The notes: a model not told the origin generated them from the sequence alone. 8,839 nt of DNA from Cyanobacteria bacterium HKST-UBA02 (GCA_020431945.1 JAGQHH010000512.1:1-8839), one strand, 5' to 3'; shown: positions 1 to 6,896, numbered from the stretch's first letter. Numbers and translations: made by a program.

Positions 1-256
1 CTGGCTCTTTGAGAAGCACGCTGGCCAGTCCGTCCGGAGTGATCTCGTAGATCTCGAGCGCGATGCTGGCGCCGCCGTATTCGGCGCCTTCCTTTACACG
101 CATCATTGCCGGATGGCGGTCTCCTATGGACCAGAGCCGGTAGCAGGGGGCGGTTGTGTCTTCGCCGAGAAAGACTGCGCCTACCTCCACCAGGTTGGGG
201 TGGAGTTCGAGCCCTCTCATCAGGGTTCCGTTGACCGCCAGGCGCAGATTTTCCAT
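1..256 (-). CDS. Stand-alone allophanate hydrolase C-terminal-like domain protein (3' end outside window)
   Basis: The first 85 residues are visible, starting MENLRLAVNGTLMRGLELHP and continuing through TAPCYRLWSIGDRHPAMMRV to GLASVLLKEP at the window edge. This pattern matches my knowledge of the C-terminal domain of allophanate hydrolase (AtzF/DUR1,2 type), which has a gamma-glutamylcyclotransferase-like fold: the LAVNGTLMRG opening, the YRLW..DRHPAM core and the GLASVLL.EP segment. In the full enzyme this domain follows an amidase domain. Here an in-frame TAG lies four codons upstream of the ATG, so no amidase domain precedes it in this reading frame. Similar short proteins are often annotated as allophanate-hydrolase-related. 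There is no strong Shine-Dalgarno site, only a GGGCGG directly before the ATG. The gene is divergent from the GAP-family gene. The true length and C-terminus are not visible. The substrate is unknown, and urea metabolism should not be assumed from this domain alone. Confidence 0.75.
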   Translation of the reverse strand, partial: MENLRLAVNGTLMRGLELHPNLVEVGAVFLGEDTTAPCYRLWSIGDRHPAMMRVKEGAEYGGASIALEIYEITPDGLASVLLKEP

Positions 257-370
257 CCGCCCAGTCTAACACGGGAATAGCTCAGGAAATGAGCCTGCCA
301 GTGCCTGATAATCTCTGGCGCCCCGGTAGGGGGATGGGAGACATCTTGCCCACGGGGCAAAATATTATTG
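257..370. promoter_or_regulatory. Divergent intergenic region between the AH_C-like and GAP-family genes
   Basis: This gap must carry the promoters for both flanking genes. On the plus strand GATAAT at 307-312 resembles a -10 box (5 of 6), but no recognisable -35 lies 17 bases upstream. Two small hairpins are visible. One is GCTCA/TGAGC at 280-294. The other is TTGCCC/GGGCAA at 346-360 with a 3-base loop, just before the plus-strand start, and it would enclose the only G-rich ribosome-binding candidate (GGGG, 354-357). The assignments are weak and based on eye inspection only. Confidence 0.3.
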
Positions 371-1057
371 ATGATCAAGCTTCTCCTGTCGGCCATCGGT
401 CTCTCGGCTACGGATTGCATGGATCCCGTGACCCTGTCCGTGGCGCTTTATCTCCTGACCACGGGACGGCCGATTCTCAACCTGCTGTTTTTCATCACCG
501 GCATTGTGCTGGTCACTTTCGCCAGCGGACTTTTTCTCGCTTTCGGTCTGATTCGAGAGCTGGACACCCTCTTCTCGCATCCCCAGGGTCTTTATTTCGC
601 TTTCCAGCTTCTTGTCGGTGTGGCTCTCGGTTATGCCGGCTATCGCTATTTCAAGCATGCCGCCAGCAGCGAGGTGGTGGCTGCCTCTCCCATCAAGTTC
701 GAGGTCAATCCGGTGGTGGCCTTTGTCATCGGGATTCTTTTCACCACCACCGATCTGCCTACCAATGTGCCTCTTCTGGGGCTTGCCGACGTTCTGGTGA
801 AAAGCAATGCCAGCTTCCTGACAGTGGCCCTGAGCTGTCTGGCCTATGCCCTGGTGAGGGTCTCACCGTCTATCTTCCTTCTGGGTGCCTTCATGGTCAA
901 GAAAGAGGCGAGCCAGTCGGTGATCGAGCGAGTCAAAGGACCGATCATAAAGTGGGGTCATCGCTTGATGGCGGTGATCATCTTCCTGATGGGTCTGGTC
1001 CTGGTCCTGGACAGTGTCTATTATTTCATCACGGACCGAGCCCTTCTGGTGATCTGA
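371..1057 (+). CDS. GAP-family (LysE-like) six-helix membrane protein
   Basis: The 228-residue product is an integral membrane protein of the GAP/Sap type within the LysE-like transporter superfamily. About six hydrophobic segments are visible, near residues 7-30, 34-60, 72-94, 114-142, 148-175 and 197-220. Family-like features are the DPVTLSVALYLL..GRP start of the first hairpin and the TDLPTNVPLLGLADVL segment in helix 4, which resembles the conserved 'xDLPxxxPLL' region. In mycobacteria relatives help move glycolipids to the surface, but the family is broad and the substrate here is unknown. I chose ATG at 371; a TTG directly before it (368) is in frame and would add one residue. The GGGG at 354-357 is a mediocre ribosome-binding site. 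The gene ends three bases before the convergent bestrophin gene. Confidence 0.8.
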   Translation: MIKLLLSAIGLSATDCMDPVTLSVALYLLTTGRPILNLLFFITGIVLVTFASGLFLAFGLIRELDTLFSHPQGLYFAFQLLVGVALGYAGYRYFKHAASSEVVAASPIKFEVNPVVAFVIGILFTTTDLPTNVPLLGLADVLVKSNASFLTVALSCLAYALVRVSPSIFLLGAFMVKKEASQSVIERVKGPIIKWGHRLMAVIIFLMGLVLVLDSVYYFITDRALLVI

Positions 1058-1065
1058 GACTCAGA
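1053..1065. repeat. Small palindrome containing both convergent stop codons
   Basis: TCTGAG-A-CTCAGA is an exact inverted repeat centred on 1059. The TGA of the GAP-family gene (1055-1057) and the TGA of the bestrophin gene (read from 1063 to 1061) occupy its two arms, so the genes end mirror-symmetrically. The loop is too tight and there is no T-tract, so it is unlikely to be a strong terminator. Confidence 0.5.
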
Positions 1066-2221
1066 GATCTTCGTCCTTCAGCGGATCGGCAGGCAGAGTC
1101 TTGATCGAGGTTGTGTATTTCAGCGGATCGAAATCCGGGAGCTTCATAGAGCTAGTGAATTTCTGCTTGCTGTCCACCGGCAGGATTTGAGTAACCGATT
1201 TCTGGATGTTATTGCAGATGGTATCCAGCGGCAGGTCGTCTCCGTCCTCGCCGAAGGGCTCTTCGATGTCCTCGGCAATGAGCTCGAGACCGATCAGGAA
1301 GTATGAGCTGATCAAAACTACCGGCATGCTCCAGAGTAGCCCCAGTTGTGGTATCACATACCAGGGAATGATAATCAGGTTGAGACCGATGCCCTGACGC
1401 ATGAAAGCCCGGTATGAAACTGCCAGAGGGGTGTTCTTGATACGCTCGCAGGCGCCGCAGATATCCATGAAGGCCCGCACATGCTGATCGATCAGCATCA
1501 ATTTGAAGTCATTGATCTGCCCCTGCTCGACCCAGTCTTGAAGCATGTCGAAAACCTTGGAGCTGACCAGGGCGGGCAGGTGCTTGCCTGCCGGAATGGT
1601 GGCAATCGGCTCGATCCCTGGAAGATCCCTGGTGGGTCTGGTATCGCGGAGGTGGTGCTTGAGGGCGTAGCAGAAAGAGACAACCAGTTCGCCCATGAGG
1701 ACTTTTTCGCTGTTAGGGACGTCTACATAGGACCTGACTTTCAAGCAGATATTGCGCGAGTCGTTTACCAGCTGCCCCCAGAGGCGCCGTCCTTCCCACC
1801 AGCGCTCGTAAGCCGAATTGGTGCGGAAGACGAGAAGTAGACCGAATATGGCGCTCAAATAAGCGACATTTGTGGCTTCTTTGAAGACATTCATCCACTT
1901 GCCTTCTTCGGCTATCCAGTAAACGATCAATGTATAGACCGTCATCACCGCCAGGTAGAGCCAGACTCTCCTGAAGACCGGTATCTTGTGGAAGCGGGTG
2001 AAGGGGACGATCCAGACCCCGAGGGCTTTTCTCACCGAAGACTGTCTCGGGGCTTTCTCGCCGTTGCCCCCCACGGGCTGATGACCCGACAGTTTGCCGC
2101 CATTGAAGATATGAGGCGTGTCCTGACCGCCGGGATACTCATCCATATGATCGCCGTTTTCGTTCACTGCTACCCCCACAGAGCCTGCCGTGCTTGCCCG
2201 GAGCTCCTGAACCCTATTCAT
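1061..2221 (-). CDS. Bestrophin-family (UPF0187) anion channel
   Basis: The product is a bestrophin-like membrane channel, a family forming pentameric anion or cation channels in the inner membrane. Numbering from the ATG at 2221 (386 residues), helix 1 is near 85-104 and helix 2 near 117-133, followed directly by the family signature RTNSAYERWWEGRRLWGQLV (about 133-152). Two further hydrophobic segments lie near 278-298 and 300-316. After them comes EDIEEPFGEDGDDLPLD (about 317-333), matching the acidic 'EDPFGxDxNDLP' region typical of the family. The core is complete. The first 65-70 residues are polar, glycine-rich and not part of the usual fold, and the start is uncertain: an upstream TTG (2254), GTG (2167, preceded by GGGGG) and ATG (2146) are all in frame. 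The C-terminal tail repeats the short motif DPLK. The gene lies downstream of the DUF4139 gene on the same strand, with a 95-base AT-rich gap. Confidence 0.88.
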   Translation of the reverse strand: MNRVQELRASTAGSVGVAVNENGDHMDEYPGGQDTPHIFNGGKLSGHQPVGGNGEKAPRQSSVRKALGVWIVPFTRFHKIPVFRRVWLYLAVMTVYTLIVYWIAEEGKWMNVFKEATNVAYLSAIFGLLLVFRTNSAYERWWEGRRLWGQLVNDSRNICLKVRSYVDVPNSEKVLMGELVVSFCYALKHHLRDTRPTRDLPGIEPIATIPAGKHLPALVSSKVFDMLQDWVEQGQINDFKLMLIDQHVRAFMDICGACERIKNTPLAVSYRAFMRQGIGLNLIIIPWYVIPQLGLLWSMPVVLISSYFLIGLELIAEDIEEPFGEDGDDLPLDTICNNIQKSVTQILPVDSKQKFTSSMKLPDFDPLKYTTSIKTLPADPLKDEDL

Positions 2222-2316
2222 GATTACGATTTGCCTGCCTGGAGCAGATTCCAAGTAATATATCTGAATCCGCTCAGGGAATTATTAGATTTCTCTTGTA
2301 ATTCTAAAGCAGCGGC
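2222..2316 (-). promoter_or_regulatory. AT-rich gap upstream of the bestrophin gene
   Basis: This stretch between the DUF4139 stop and the bestrophin start is AT-rich compared with its surroundings. It contains a 6-base inverted repeat, GAATTA (2279-2284) / TAATTC (2299-2304), and an overlapping TTAGA/TCTAA pair. On the minus strand TATATT (reading about 2262 to 2257) and TAATAAT could serve as -10 boxes, but no convincing -35 accompanies them. There is no T-tract hairpin, so I see no strong terminator for the DUF4139 gene. Probably it holds the bestrophin promoter. Confidence 0.3.
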
Positions 2317-3789
2317 TCAATAACGAATCCGGATTGTGTAGTTGATTTTCACTTCACCGCCGGCGGGCACAGGGACGGCAAACTCGAAAGTATGCGAGTC
2401 CTTTTTCGCGTACTGGTGGCTGCTCTCCTCGATTTTCCAGTCGCCATAGGCATGCTCGATGGCGGTGATGGAGACGGCCTCTTCTTTATGATTGCGCAGG
2501 CTTATCTCCACGGTCATCTTCTGGGTCCTGTTGTTGGGGCGCTCCATGCTGAGCTGTTTGCGCTCGCCGACCAGATCGAAGGCGTCGCCTATATAGAGCC
2601 TGACTTTCTCGTCCCTGGGGGTATGGTCGATGAGATCCTCGCCCACGAATTGCAGGGCGCCGTCGTCGTCGCGCTTGTAGACCCGGACTTTGCCCTTGGG
2701 AAGCGGAATGCCCAGATTGTTCTTCTTGGTATTGGCCACCTCGAGCTTGACGTTCACCTTGTTGGCGGCATTGCCCCCGGAGCGGTAAGGCATATAGCCT
2801 GTTGACTGGGGCTCGAATACGAAGAGCTTTTTCACCGGCACGTCATTGACGTTGAAGAGGCTCATTTGCTTGGTCTCGTTGTTATTGACCGAGGTGGTGC
2901 CGGTGAGGCTGTAGAGATGGTACTCGGCGAAGGCTTTCTCGGTGAATTGAGGAGCTGCTGCCTTTGCCAGGCTGCCCATGACCATAGACCTCTGCATCCT
3001 GATCTGCGGCTCCTGGACTTTATGAACGTCCCCGGCAAGCAGCTTGAGCGAGGCGTTCTTATAGTCGGCCCCGGATTTGTTGTCGATCGTTACCCAGCTC
3101 GTCAGATCGGCTTTGCTGTCGTCCTTGTTGGCGATGGCTACATAGTCGCAGTGCCAGTTGAGACCCTTCGTCTGGTAGCTGATCTCGGTGCGGTGCTCGC
3201 CTTCTTTGCTGGTCTCCAGTTTCCAGAGAAGGGAGGGCTTGGAGACCAGACCCTCGGGCAGGGAGTCGAGCTCGGCCTGACCGGCGGGATTGAGAACCAC
3301 CCCGGCGTCGGTTTTCAAAACCATTCCGACACTGCGAGTCTGGACATTGCCAGAGGTGTCCACCACCGAGACCTGGGGCGGATTAAGGAGGGTGCCGGTG
3401 AGGGAGCGCTCTCCGCCTCCGGGTAGATACTGTCTGAAAGTAACGGTCTTGCCCACCGATTTCGAGAGGATGGTGGTGGGGTCCATGACGTCATACTGGT
3501 AATTCTGCTCGCGGACCACCACCGAATTCGGTGCGGTGAGAGACATGAAATTGACCGTGGTCGGATCGATGGCTGCTGCTACGTCTTCGAAGCGCAGATA
3601 GTTGATCCCGTTTTTCAAATCGACTTTGCGGATGTCTTTGACCAGTCCGAAGTTCTGGTTGTATACAGTGAGCGCAATGCCTTCCGAGTCGGAAGCTGAG
3701 ACCTCGCCTGCTCTGGCAGCGGTGAAAGCAGCGCTTAGAATCAGCGCGGCACTCAAGACAATAGTGGATCCCGGTCTCAGTCTTTTCAT
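2317..3789 (-). CDS. Secreted DUF4139 domain-containing protein
   Basis: The product is 490 residues from the ATG at 3789, chosen because AAGGA lies 7 bases upstream. Longer starts at 3828 and 3822 lack such a site and would place extra residues before the signal peptide. Residues 1-27 form a signal peptide (basic MKRLRPG, hydrophobic VLSAALILSAAF, cleavage after ARA). The mature protein begins with a strand-rich region (ALTVYNQNFGLVKDIR) and carries DUF4139-like blocks: YQTKGLNWHCDYVA (205-218), LKLLAGDV (248-255), AEYHLYSLTGTTSVNNNETK (288-307), and IPLPKGKVRVYKRDDDG through RLYIGDAFDLVGER (361-410). It ends in a beta-rich tail, KINYTIRIRY. DUF4139 also occurs in MuiA-type 'mucoidy inhibitor' proteins, but here the coiled-coil N-terminal part of MuiA is absent. 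The protein is probably exported; its function is unknown. It is likely in an operon with the membrane protein 58 bases upstream and could also have its own promoter. Confidence 0.88.
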   Translation of the reverse strand: MKRLRPGSTIVLSAALILSAAFTAARAGEVSASDSEGIALTVYNQNFGLVKDIRKVDLKNGINYLRFEDVAAAIDPTTVNFMSLTAPNSVVVREQNYQYDVMDPTTILSKSVGKTVTFRQYLPGGGERSLTGTLLNPPQVSVVDTSGNVQTRSVGMVLKTDAGVVLNPAGQAELDSLPEGLVSKPSLLWKLETSKEGEHRTEISYQTKGLNWHCDYVAIANKDDSKADLTSWVTIDNKSGADYKNASLKLLAGDVHKVQEPQIRMQRSMVMGSLAKAAAPQFTEKAFAEYHLYSLTGTTSVNNNETKQMSLFNVNDVPVKKLFVFEPQSTGYMPYRSGGNAANKVNVKLEVANTKKNNLGIPLPKGKVRVYKRDDDGALQFVGEDLIDHTPRDEKVRLYIGDAFDLVGERKQLSMERPNNRTQKMTVEISLRNHKEEAVSITAIEHAYGDWKIEESSHQYAKKDSHTFEFAVPVPAGGEVKINYTIRIRY

Positions 3790-3796
3790 TGCTGAA

Positions 3797-3801
3797 TCCT
3801 T
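3797..3801 (-). promoter_or_regulatory. Ribosome binding site that sets the DUF4139 start
   Basis: On the minus strand AAGGA lies 7 bases before the ATG at 3789. It favours this start over the in-frame ATGs at 3828 and 3822. Confidence 0.65.
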
Positions 3802-3839
3802 ATCAAGGGCTTTGCAAGCCATTCGCATTCCGAAAAGAG

Positions 3840-3845
3840 ATTATA
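3840..3845 (-). promoter_or_regulatory. Candidate -10 box for the DUF4139 gene
   Basis: A perfect TATAAT reads from 3845 to 3840 on the minus strand, overlapping the last bases before the upstream gene's stop-codon region and 51 bases before the DUF4139 ATG. No matching -35 is found 17 bases upstream (GCCTCC there). It could give the DUF4139 gene extra, independent transcription. A small hairpin, GGCTT/AAGCC at 3808-3820, would lie in the leader. Confidence 0.35.
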
Positions 3846-3847
3846 GC

Positions 3848-4381
3848 TCAGCCACCACTCAGGGAGGCGGCACCGGAGAGATAGCGCCAGAGCACTATCG
3901 AGACCATGGCTATGCCTACCATCAGGAAGACATAATGAATCGGTTTTTTCTCCCTGGTAAGAGAGCGGATAACCGCCGCCAGATAAACGGAAGATGCTAG
4001 GAATGTGGTGCCGAAATAGAGCTCCCGGGGAAGGTTCCATACCACCCGGTTGGCGGAAAGCGCCAGGGACAGGAGGATGAGGATGAGGCCGGAGTCCACC
4101 AGGATGGAATTGTCCCGATCGAATCTTCTCTGCACCGGAACATCGCTCTCTGTCTCGTTCTGTCTGGTTTTGAAAACCAGCATTACCGAAAGCAGAACCG
4201 CCATGGCCGAGAAAGTGACGGTCTCGACGGTGCGCTCGTCCCAGAAAAGAGTATCGGATGCAAAACTCGGCCACCAGAAGACCACCGGTATGAGAAGCAA
4301 GGCGAAAACCAGGCTCATCCAGACCACCGGACCTTGCGGACCGGTATTCTTATCATCTTCGGGCTCGAGTTCAGGCGGCAC
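3848..4381 (-). CDS. Five-helix membrane protein of unknown function
   Basis: I do not recognise this 177-residue family. The GTG start at 4381 is supported by GGAGGA 9 bases upstream and a TATAAT at a suitable distance before that. After an acidic N-terminus (PELEPEDDKN) there are about five hydrophobic segments, near residues 20-38, 52-70, 93-112, 121-139 and 148-167. Polar loops lie between them; the longest (71-92) is charged and contains QRRFDRDNS, and the 4-5 loop is basic (RSLTREKKP). No catalytic motif or signal-peptidase site is apparent. The gene lies 58 bases upstream of the secreted DUF4139 gene on the same strand, so co-transcription is likely. It is divergent from the WYL regulator, which could make the pair its target. 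Confidence 0.8.
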   Translation of the reverse strand: MPPELEPEDDKNTGPQGPVVWMSLVFALLLIPVVFWWPSFASDTLFWDERTVETVTFSAMAVLLSVMLVFKTRQNETESDVPVQRRFDRDNSILVDSGLILILLSLALSANRVVWNLPRELYFGTTFLASSVYLAAVIRSLTREKKPIHYVFLMVGIAMVSIVLWRYLSGAASLSGG

Positions 4382-4424
4382 TGTCCGCTATCCTCCGGGC
4401 CTGGATTATATTACAATTCCGGGC
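4382..4424. promoter_or_regulatory. Compact divergent promoter between membrane protein and WYL regulator
   Basis: Only 43 bases separate the two divergent starts. On the minus strand TATAAT reads 4410-4405, which would give a short leader containing GGAGGA (4396-4391) before the GTG at 4381. On the plus strand TATATT at 4407-4412 overlaps the same bases and would start transcription about 5 bases before the ATG at 4425. Neither direction has a clear -35, which would fit activator-dependent promoters. Only the two -10 boxes and the ribosome binding site are seen directly. Confidence 0.45.
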
Positions 4425-5423
4425 ATGTCATCGAAGCTCAGGCGAACCGGAGCGATTATCAAGCTCATCGCCTCCAATCCAGGAATCACTCTTAGCCGCT
4501 TGCGAGAGAGGCTGGCTGAGCTGGGCCTGGAGGTGAGCGAGCGTACTCTGGCTAAAGATATCGACTCCCTTAAAGAAGAATACCGGCTTCTTCCCCGGGG
4601 CAGCCGTCTTCGGGGCGGTTATGTGCTCGAGGATATGACTACCCTTTCTCCCGGCGAGCTCGATGCCGTTCTCGATGCTCTGCATCTTCTAGCGGTGCGT
4701 CTTGATGACCCGGAGTCTTCTCTGGTGCTCCAGCGTCTGGCCGGGCTGAGACCGGAGAGCGGCTCTACCTTGTATCTGCGTACTGTCAGGCAGCGAAATA
4801 TCCTGGAGAAGGACGAGAAATACGAGGAGCACACCGGCAATCTCTACCAGGCGATCCGAGAGCGACTGCCCCTGTCCCTCGTCTATAAGACACCGCGTCT
4901 CAAAGATGAAGAGACGATAGAGGGGTATCCTCTCAATATGGTTTTTCACGAGCGCGGCTGGTATTGCATCTTCAAGGGCGTGCCGGAGCGCTCCTACAGG
5001 GCTTTGCGGATCGATCGCATCTTGAGCATGGCACCCTCTCCCGATCTGCCGGTCAATGATAGTGCTGCCGATGACACCAGCGAAGCCAGTTATCTGATGA
5101 GTTGCGGCTGGGGCATGACCTTCCCGCATACCATGGCGCAAGCCGAGGAGGCTGAGACCAAACCGCCGGTGGTGGCACGTTTCGACCGCCGTCTGGCACC
5201 TTATATTCTCGAGGCGAGAAAACGTCATCCGCGGGGTGTGGTGGAGCCTGTAAAGGACGGGACCGGAGATGTGGAGTTCCGGATCAAGCTCTTCGACGCA
5301 AGAGAATTCATCGCCTGGATCAGATCTTTCGGCAGCGCCGCCAGAATTGTCTCACCGTCTGCGCTTGTCGAGCAGGAGAAGGCCGAGATAAGAAGAATGG
5401 CAGAGACCTATTCCAGAGAGTGA
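4425..5423 (+). CDS. WYL-domain transcriptional regulator
   Basis: The 332-residue product has the standard layout of WYL regulators. An N-terminal winged helix (about 5-70) has helix-turn-helix TLSRLRERLAELGLEVSERT followed by LAKDIDSLKEEYRLLPRGSR. A linker region (73-135) follows. The WYL domain (about 138-205) contains YPLNMVFHERGWYCIFKG, where the signature W-Y-L reads W-Y-C, and YRALRIDRI, the usual basic ligand-binding strand. The C-terminal WCX-like region (about 246-328) has VVARFDRRLAPYI and EFRIKLFDAREFIAWIRSFG. Such proteins bind DNA and sense nucleic acid or nucleotide-type ligands; they regulate many processes, including DNA damage and phage defence genes, but no defence gene is seen here. 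The ATG at 4425 is preferred because the winged helix begins right after it. There is no Shine-Dalgarno site, so translation may be leaderless. The frame stays open upstream, but that part lies antisense to the neighbour. Confidence 0.9.
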   Translation: MSSKLRRTGAIIKLIASNPGITLSRLRERLAELGLEVSERTLAKDIDSLKEEYRLLPRGSRLRGGYVLEDMTTLSPGELDAVLDALHLLAVRLDDPESSLVLQRLAGLRPESGSTLYLRTVRQRNILEKDEKYEEHTGNLYQAIRERLPLSLVYKTPRLKDEETIEGYPLNMVFHERGWYCIFKGVPERSYRALRIDRILSMAPSPDLPVNDSAADDTSEASYLMSCGWGMTFPHTMAQAEEAETKPPVVARFDRRLAPYILEARKRHPRGVVEPVKDGTGDVEFRIKLFDAREFIAWIRSFGSAARIVSPSALVEQEKAEIRRMAETYSRE

Positions 5424-5430
5424 GTCGGAA

Positions 5431-5458
5431 GCTTCAACCCAGCTCGCAGGCTTGAAGC
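5431..5458. repeat. Inverted repeat at the convergent WYL/DUF4388 junction
   Basis: GCTTCAA (5431-5437) and TTGAAGC (5452-5458) can form a 7-base stem with a 14-base loop. It starts 7 bases after the WYL stop and covers the stop of the opposing DUF4388 gene. It may act as a two-way transcription end, but no T-tract follows on either strand, so a terminator role is only possible. Confidence 0.3.
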
Positions 5459-6882
5459 CTCAGGACGTTCTGGTTGGCGGCAGCGATCATCGCTTTCTGG
5501 GCGGCGCTCACCAGGCTGGCCAGGTCCGTACCGTCCTGGGGCACCGAGGCTATGCCGAAGTGCAGGGAAGGTTTGTAACGGGCGAGATCCGGAGCGAGTC
5601 CGGGGAGATCCGCCGATATCCGGTCTGCCAGGTTGCATGCCTGGCTGCTCTCGATATTGGGCAGGAGCAAACCGAATGAGCGGTTGCCGAAATGCCCGAG
5701 CATATCCACGTCCCGCTTGATAGTGCTGACGGCTCCGGTGAGCATGGCCAGCGCTTCGGCGGGCATGGAGCCATCCGGGGTGTCCGGTTTGACGCAGAAG
5801 GTGGTGAGGGCGAGCATGGTGCCGAAGCGTCTTGCCCGGGCGAATTCGCGGTCCAGGAAGAACTGGAAGACTTCGAAGGTGAGGATGCCTGTCTCGGGAT
5901 TGTTCAGGATTCGCCAGACGGCATTGGCTCGGGCCGGCTCGAGCTCGATGGAGTTGCTCGGAGCTCCCAGCATGATGACGTCCGGGCTCGGGGGCTCAGC
6001 CGGCGCAGATGCGAGTACAGGAGCCGGAGCCGGGGGTGTCTGGGGTTCGATTGCTCCCCAACCTACGATCGGTGGTCTGGGGGCATCGGCTTCTCTGTCC
6101 GGCGGTGGCGGCGGCAGGGGCATGGAGAGAGGGATCGTCTCCGCTCCGGTAGCCGGCATGACAGGCATCGGGACTTCTATGGAGTCGCGGTCCGGAAGCT
6201 TCAGGCTGCGACCGTCAGGGGCGAGTAAAAGCCCCAGCCTGAGGAGGTTGGCGGCCATGGTTACCCACTGATCGTGGCGAAGACCCATGCGCTCGGCGAT
6301 GTCCTTGAGGTTCAGGGTGCCATAGATATTGCCGAAAAAATCGCTCTGGGCGCGGGGATCGATGGAGGCGCCGCGGGCCAGCCTTGCTTCCAGCTCTCCC
6401 GGAGCCAGCTTGCCCGGAGGGCGGAGGAGGAAAGACACCTCAGAGATGGCGTTCTGCTCCAGAAAGTACAGGTCTTCGATAAAGCTATTGCCCTGACGCA
6501 GGAGCTCCTCGGTGGTGTCCTGGATGCTGGCTGCTTCGGGCTGTTTGCCTTCCTCGAAGCGGATTTTGCCGTCTTTCCAGTTGAACAGATCGATGACCAC
6601 AGCCACACCCTGACCGACAGGCGAATAGGCGTGCAGGGGCTTGCCGAGACCGAACTGGACATTGACGGTACAGGCGGGGTTGCCCACCAGGAGATGACCG
6701 GTGACCTCGTAATGCTGGGCCGCCTGCAGGAGCCAGGAGATCGGCTTTTCCCGCAACTCGCCCTGGAGCATGGAGGCTGCTTCGGACCCGGAACCATCAG
6801 TGTGGGACTGACCCGCCATGGTGGTCACACCGGCGCGTTTGAGCCTGTCGCTCAGGGTCTCTCGTTTGTTGTCGGGATTCAT
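5434..6882 (-). CDS. DUF4388 protein with degenerate C-terminal GGDEF domain
   Basis: The product has 482 residues; ATG at 6882 follows GAGGGG closely. An N-terminal DUF4388 (PatA-like) domain spans about residues 37-140: LQGELREKPISWLLQAAQHY, then TGHLLVGN, VQFGLGKPLHAY and VVIDLFNWKDGKIRFEEG. A helical, winged-helix-like part follows (185-222). Residues 235-300 form a proline-rich linker with a run of five prolines (257-261). The C-terminal domain (about 335-475) follows the GGDEF fold pattern: FFLDREFARARRFG, the strand around RDVDMLGHFG, LLLPNIESSQACNLADRI, and SLHFGIASVPQDGTDLASLV. Where active diguanylate cyclases have RYGGDEF, this one has HFGNRSF (397-403), so cyclic-di-GMP synthesis is unlikely. 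It is probably a cytoplasmic signalling or scaffold protein, as there is no signal peptide or transmembrane segment. It is convergent with the WYL gene, 10 bases apart. Confidence 0.85.
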   Translation of the reverse strand: MNPDNKRETLSDRLKRAGVTTMAGQSHTDGSGSEAASMLQGELREKPISWLLQAAQHYEVTGHLLVGNPACTVNVQFGLGKPLHAYSPVGQGVAVVIDLFNWKDGKIRFEEGKQPEAASIQDTTEELLRQGNSFIEDLYFLEQNAISEVSFLLRPPGKLAPGELEARLARGASIDPRAQSDFFGNIYGTLNLKDIAERMGLRHDQWVTMAANLLRLGLLLAPDGRSLKLPDRDSIEVPMPVMPATGAETIPLSMPLPPPPPDREADAPRPPIVGWGAIEPQTPPAPAPVLASAPAEPPSPDVIMLGAPSNSIELEPARANAVWRILNNPETGILTFEVFQFFLDREFARARRFGTMLALTTFCVKPDTPDGSMPAEALAMLTGAVSTIKRDVDMLGHFGNRSFGLLLPNIESSQACNLADRISADLPGLAPDLARYKPSLHFGIASVPQDGTDLASLVSAAQKAMIAAANQNVLRLQACELG

Positions 6883-6896
6883 TTCCCCTCTTTACT

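Noticed and set aside
289..1104. Open frame of 271 codons on the plus strand over the GAP-family gene
   Set aside because: It lies in another frame of a convincing membrane protein gene; its translation is rich in Arg, Gly, Ser and His with no domain pattern.
2866..3426. Plus-strand open frame of 186 codons within the DUF4139 gene
   Set aside because: It is a complement-strand shadow; the minus-strand frame has a signal peptide, a ribosome binding site and family motifs.
4050..4424. A 125-codon N-terminal extension of the WYL frame
   Set aside because: It is antisense to the divergent membrane protein gene, runs across the promoter region, and the winged-helix domain begins only after the ATG at 4425.
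4382..5423. Phage-defence island suggested by the WYL regulator
   Set aside because: WYL regulators often control defence genes, but no nuclease, helicase, toxin, ATPase or reverse transcriptase is found among the neighbours in this window.
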